DNA from: Flavivirga aquimarina
GTDB taxonomy: Bacteria > Bacteroidota > Bacteroidia > Flavobacteriales > Flavobacteriaceae
Reading direction: 5' to 3'
DNA length: 33,802 nt
Assembly: GCF_030540835.1 (NCBI RefSeq)
Contig: NZ_JAUOEK010000089.1
Location: 1 to 33,802 of the forward strand
The notes under the pieces are model-generated. The model made no database searches. It was given only the letters and a program-made list of their open reading frames with translations, and was not told the origin of the DNA. The position numbers and the translations under genes are program-made. Shown in pieces: positions 30,362 to 33,802 of the stretch; the first letter of the stretch is position 1, and each line of letters starts with the position of its first letter.

Positions 30362-31915
30362 ATGAGATTTAATCTAATAATATTATTCTTTCTTTCGATT
30401 GTTCTTTTTTTTTCTTGCAAAGAGGAAAAAACGGATGTTAAGTTTATAAAGACAAAACCTAATAAAGTTGTTTTAATTTCAATTAATGCACCTGAAAAAT
30501 ATGTTCATTTAATAAAGCAAGATAGTGTAGGAAAAAAAACAAAAGACAGTTTAGGCCCAAAATCGTTTCGGAGCAATAATGGCTTTACATATTTAGATTA
30601 TATGAACAATGTCCAAACTTGGAAACCAAAGCCAAAAGTTAGAGATACTATAGCAATTGAATGTTACAACGAATATCTCGAATTAACTACAAATAATTTT
30701 TTTACTTCTATCAAAGAGTCTTTTTTAGTCAAAAATGGAGATACTATTGTATTCAATTATGTGCATAACATTCCAATAGCAAAGATTACAAATAGAACTG
30801 TTAACGATATAGAGTTAAATTATAATCGCTATAGACTTAAAAAGTTATTTAATAATAAATATTCAAGTCATTACTTGATTTTCGGGCATCTTTTGTTAAA
30901 TCATGACATAAAAAATGCCAATAAAAATTCCATAGCTTTCTATAACAAAGCCATAAATGATTACACAAGAGAAATACAATTGTTAGATTCTTTATTCACT
31001 TCAAACAAAATCAATGAGGTTAATCATAAATATCGAAAAGATGCTTTAAAAATGTTAATGGAAAAGCATAAAAAAATGAAGAACATTAAAAAGTGGTTGG
31101 AACAAAACAAATCCTTTAAAGATAAAGAAACCATTGAACAACTATTCGGATTTGACTTATCAAAAACTGATTCTTTAATGAAATTCTCATTCTTTAGAGA
31201 ATATTTAAACAATATTTCGAAATATGATTTAGAATTTATAGAAGAAAATAATGGAAACTCTGGTGGATTTTATATTGATTCAAGAATAAGATTTGACTCA
31301 ATCTTAAAAGACAAACGATTCAACCAAACGGCAAAAAACTTTTTACTTTTTAATGCTTACAATGGAATTGGCCAAAATTTCAGAGTAAAAGACAAAGAAG
31401 AATATTTTAAAAAATTACAAGAAAACATTACCAACATAGAACAACTTAACAAACTCGAAAAGGACTTTAAACTTGACTTTAGCAAATCAGATAAGTTAGT
31501 TTTAACAAATCTAAAAAAGGACACATTAACTTTTTCTAGCCTTTTAAAAAATAATAAGGGAAAGTGGCTTTATATTGACTTTTGGGCAAGTTGGTGTACA
31601 CCTTGCAGAAAAACAATGCCAGAATCTAATAAGCTCAAAAAAGAACTCGAAAAGGAAAATATTGAGTTTATCTATTTAAGTCTTAATGACAAAAAAGAAA
31701 ACTGGAAAAAGGCAATCGAATCAGACGGAATTGCGGATAGTCAAAATTATTTTATAGAAAACGGAAATGTCTCGAAAGTTATTGAGAAGTTAGGAATTAA
31801 AACAATTCCTCATTATTTAATTTACAGTCCGAGCGGAAAATTAGTAAATGGATTTGCTAATCGACCTGGAAAAGGGGCAAAAGAAGAGTTGATAAAATTA
31901 ATAACCGAGAAATAA
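30362..31915 (+). CDS. TlpA-like thioredoxin-fold lipoprotein
   Basis: A 517-aa periplasm-facing lipoprotein (signal LFFLSIVLFFSC, lipobox Cys at about 19). A long, mostly helical N-terminal region of about 370 residues is unknown to me and resembles the extensions of Bacteroidota TlpA-family proteins. A C-terminal thioredoxin-like domain (about 385-517) follows, with WLYIDFWASWCTPCRKTMPE (redox Cys412 and Cys415) and the cis-proline region GIKTIPHYLIY. It should reduce or isomerise disulfides outside the inner membrane. It stands alone, behind the IS relics. The gene ends in EK-TAA. Confidence 0.85.
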   Translation: MRFNLIILFFLSIVLFFSCKEEKTDVKFIKTKPNKVVLISINAPEKYVHLIKQDSVGKKTKDSLGPKSFRSNNGFTYLDYMNNVQTWKPKPKVRDTIAIECYNEYLELTTNNFFTSIKESFLVKNGDTIVFNYVHNIPIAKITNRTVNDIELNYNRYRLKKLFNNKYSSHYLIFGHLLLNHDIKNANKNSIAFYNKAINDYTREIQLLDSLFTSNKINEVNHKYRKDALKMLMEKHKKMKNIKKWLEQNKSFKDKETIEQLFGFDLSKTDSLMKFSFFREYLNNISKYDLEFIEENNGNSGGFYIDSRIRFDSILKDKRFNQTAKNFLLFNAYNGIGQNFRVKDKEEYFKKLQENITNIEQLNKLEKDFKLDFSKSDKLVLTNLKKDTLTFSSLLKNNKGKWLYIDFWASWCTPCRKTMPESNKLKKELEKENIEFIYLSLNDKKENWKKAIESDGIADSQNYFIENGNVSKVIEKLGIKTIPHYLIYSPSGKLVNGFANRPGKGAKEELIKLITEK

Positions 31916-32120
31916 GTATAAAAACTCGTTACTTTTCATTTACAAGACTGTTAGGTACAAGCATGAAATCAAAAATAAAAAATGATAAAGATAATTTACT
32001 CAGTCTACCTTTTTATTTTAGGTAGTTTAACCATATTATATCGATATAAATAAGAGTGCAATTTCAAAAAAGTAATTAACAGTTATGATACACTCTTTTT
32101 ACAGTTATTAGTTAACAGCA

Positions 32121-33059
32121 ATGGACGATAAAAATTATTTTTCTCATTTATATGAAATAGCGAGTCACCTAAATAAGGAATTCTCTCTACATGCTGCACT
32201 TCGTAAATCTTTAGAGAAAACTGTAGAAATTCTAGATTTAGAAACGGGCTGGTTCTGGCTTACTGAACCAAATAATAAATCGGTTTATCTAGCCGCTTCA
32301 TATAATTTACCACCTGCTTTAAGTAATCATCCCGAACGATTATCTGGTTGGTGTTATTGTGTTAAACAATACTTGGCAGATGATATTGATAAGGCAATGA
32401 ATATCAGTGAGATTACTTGCTCAAGATTAAAGGACATTAACACTGGTACAAAAGGTTTGAAGTTTCATGCAGTAATTCCTATAATAATCAACCAGCAAAA
32501 AGTAGGGCTCATGAATTTGCTTAGTAAAGAAACAAGACAATTAAATGAAAAGGAATTAGCTATTCTTAACACCATTAGTGAATTGGTTGGAGCTGCAATT
32601 CAACGGGCTAGATTACAGCAGTCGTATAATATTAATCATATTGAATCGAGTACAACCATTAACAGGGTTTTAAAGCAGGTTTTTCATCCACAAATAGAAG
32701 CCATAATATCTTGCCTTGATAATCCAAATAATAACAAGAGCAAGATCAATGAAGCATTAAACAAAGCGAAAGAGCTACAAAAGCAATTAGCTATACTAAC
32801 TAAAGAAACAAGGGAACAAGAAGGGGCAGAATCAAAAACAAAAGAGTTTCTTTATCCTGAGTTACCCTTAACAAAACGGGAATTAGAAGTTCTTACCATG
32901 ATAAAAAAGGGGCTTACCAACAGTCAGATTGGTAAACAGCTATTCATAACCGAACGCACCGTAAAATTTCATGTTACAGCAATTCTATCTAAACTCAATG
33001 CGAGCACTCGTACCGAAGCAGTAGATATCAGTTTGAAAAGGGGTTTTCTTGGTACCTGA
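32121..33059 (+). CDS. GAF-domain LuxR-type transcriptional regulator
   Basis: A 312-aa regulator: a GAF domain at about 15-165 (TVEILDLETGWFWLTEPNNKSVYLAASYNLP, then AVIPIIINQQKVGLMNLLS), a helical linker, and a C-terminal LuxR/GerE helix-turn-helix (LTKRELEVLTMIKKGLTNSQIGKQLFITERTVKFHVTAILSKL at about 250-293). There is no receiver or kinase domain, so the GAF part probably senses a small ligand or redox signal directly. WCYC (about 106-109) gives two close cysteines in the sensor domain that might bind metal or heme (inference). An intrinsic terminator follows. Confidence 0.85.
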   Translation: MDDKNYFSHLYEIASHLNKEFSLHAALRKSLEKTVEILDLETGWFWLTEPNNKSVYLAASYNLPPALSNHPERLSGWCYCVKQYLADDIDKAMNISEITCSRLKDINTGTKGLKFHAVIPIIINQQKVGLMNLLSKETRQLNEKELAILNTISELVGAAIQRARLQQSYNINHIESSTTINRVLKQVFHPQIEAIISCLDNPNNNKSKINEALNKAKELQKQLAILTKETREQEGAESKTKEFLYPELPLTKRELEVLTMIKKGLTNSQIGKQLFITERTVKFHVTAILSKLNASTRTEAVDISLKRGFLGT

Positions 33060-33087
33060 TTCCTGATTTATTTTCAATCTTTTTATA

Positions 33088-33114
33088 ACCTGTACTATGG
33101 TACAGGTGTTTTTC
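33088..33114 (+). terminator. Intrinsic terminator after the GAF-LuxR gene
   Basis: ACCTGTAC (33088-33095) and GTACAGGT (33100-33107) form a perfect 8-bp stem with a TATG loop, followed by GTTTTTC. It lies 29 bases after the stop codon and separates the regulator gene from the VOC gene. Confidence 0.85.
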
Positions 33115-33182
33115 TGTACTTAAGTCTGTTTTATTACTTACGTGCTATTGTGATATTTGTTCTAAACTAAAAACGAAATATT

Positions 33183-33605
33183 ATGAGAACACAGCGTATA
33201 TACTTAGAACATGCTAACATTACAGTAAACGATTTACAGGAAGCCATCAGGTTTTTTCAAACAGCTTTTCCTCACTTTAAGATAAGAGGAGGAGGTAATG
33301 CTATGAGAGAATGGGTTCATCTTGGTGATGATGACACTTATATAGCTCTAAATCAAGCTAAGCAGAGTGATCTAAAAACTGACAAGAACTATGATAAAAT
33401 AGGTATAAATCATTTAGGTTTTGTGGTGAAAAATGTTGAAGAAATAGCCAATAATCTTTTGAATAATGGATACAAGCGAGATTTTCCGAAAGAAGTAGAA
33501 CAATTCAGGATTAGAGACTATTTTGCTGATGCCGATGGAAATCAGTATGAGTTCGTGCAGTATCTTAGTGATAAGCCAGAGGAAAAAAACAGTTACAGCA
33601 ACTAA
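33183..33605 (+). CDS. VOC-family protein
   Basis: A 140-aa VOC protein: IYLEHANITVNDLQEAIRFFQTAFP (His10 as a likely metal ligand), IGINHLGFVVKNVEEIANNLL in the second module, and FADADGNQYEFVQYL with the C-terminal Glu ligand. It is unrelated in detail to the cassette VOC at 26166 (different lengths and loops). It lies 123 bases after the LuxR-type gene with the terminator in between, and a GATATTTG -7-like element about 33160 suggests its own promoter. Substrate unknown. Confidence 0.85.
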   Translation: MRTQRIYLEHANITVNDLQEAIRFFQTAFPHFKIRGGGNAMREWVHLGDDDTYIALNQAKQSDLKTDKNYDKIGINHLGFVVKNVEEIANNLLNNGYKRDFPKEVEQFRIRDYFADADGNQYEFVQYLSDKPEEKNSYSN

Positions 33606-33630
33606 ACAAATTAATATGTGAAAAGATAAA

Positions 33631-33780
33631 GAAAGCTGTGCTTTCCTTATGCGAGAATGTTACATTTAATCGAAAAGAATTCCTCGAGGCTCTGCCTCGG
33701 GGTTTCCGTTGAAATTGTCATTCCCGTGAAAACGGGAATCTAAATACAGAATTTCGGTTTTTGACCTTTTTAGGTCAAAA
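33631..33780. repeat. Cluster of four hairpins at the right edge
   Basis: GAAAGC-TGT-GCTTTC (33631-33645), CGAGGC-TCT-GCCTCG (33685-33699), ATTCCCGT-GAAA-ACGGGAAT (33720-33739, GNRA loop) and TTTTGACCT with AGGTCAAAA (33759-33780). The first could end the VOC transcript. The third is of a type resembling the palindromes in the arsenosugar locus. No coding frame is seen from 33606 to the window end. Confidence 0.6.
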
Positions 33781-33802
33781 TGAAACCAGCGAAATACCTC
33801 TA

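Noticed and set aside
31916-32120. Possible cassette end after the TlpA-like gene (GTTAGGTAC at 31950)
   Set aside because: No complementary AAC box or stem-loop was found for it; only a lone GTT box.
1-33802. CRISPR array, rRNA or prophage structural genes
   Set aside because: No regularly spaced direct repeats of CRISPR size, no rRNA sequence and no capsid or tail-like genes were seen.

Overview
The window is a low-GC chromosome segment of a member of the Bacteroidota, most likely a marine Flavobacteriaceae species. The support is: a SusC/SusD pair, a type IX secretion C-terminal domain, ExbB-ExbD-TonB genes, several promoters of the Bacteroidota TTTG-N(17-23)-TAnnTTTG form, and few recognisable Shine-Dalgarno sites. 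I cannot name a species.

Left part (1-13086, minus strand). After the truncated 5' end of an IS1380-type transposase (1-254) comes a continuous 11-gene minus-strand locus for arsenosugar biosynthesis. In transcription order it encodes: an AhpD-like peroxidase-family protein, the radical SAM enzyme ArsS, a diverged DUF2064 glycosyltransferase-like protein, SusC, SusD, a sodium:solute symporter, a metallophosphoesterase-like protein, a periplasmic rhodanese, a canonical DUF2064 transferase (TIGR04282 type), a purine nucleoside phosphorylase and the arsenite methyltransferase ArsM. ArsM and ArsS would make dimethylarsinoyl-deoxyadenosine, the phosphorylase could remove adenine, and the transferases could finish the sugar. 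The SusCD pair and the sodium symporter suggest linked import of an organoarsenical, a sugar acceptor or another nutrient. Small palindromes lie at many of the gene junctions, and a 7-bp tandem repeat lies just upstream of arsM.

Middle part (13087-22200). A MITE-like intergenic element with 27-bp inverted repeats is followed by ordinary core genes: acyl-CoA dehydrogenase (minus); then on the plus strand anhydro-N-acetylmuramic acid kinase, a Glu/Leu-type dehydrogenase with an NhaD antiporter, an exbB-exbD-tonB-folC operon, and a tRNA-Val(TAC) with a clear promoter and terminator. Directly behind the tRNA lies the C-terminal stub of a tyrosine recombinase.

Right part (22200-33802). This is an accessory region of small unrelated genes: a membrane protein, Crp/Fnr regulator plus membrane protein, a T9SS-secreted lyase-like protein, VOC, an SRPBCC lipoprotein, a TetR-SnoaL-DinB operon, a DMP19-like protein with an acidic partner, a TlpA-like lipoprotein, a GAF-LuxR regulator and another VOC protein. 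Decayed IS1182 and IS3 transposase fragments are joined in it. The most unusual feature is that two adjacent one-gene units (26137-26652 and 26653-27465) have integron-cassette architecture. Each begins with a GTT-containing 9-mer, and each ends in an imperfect stem-loop whose first 9-mer is the exact reverse complement of that same unit's beginning. No integron integrase is present in the window.
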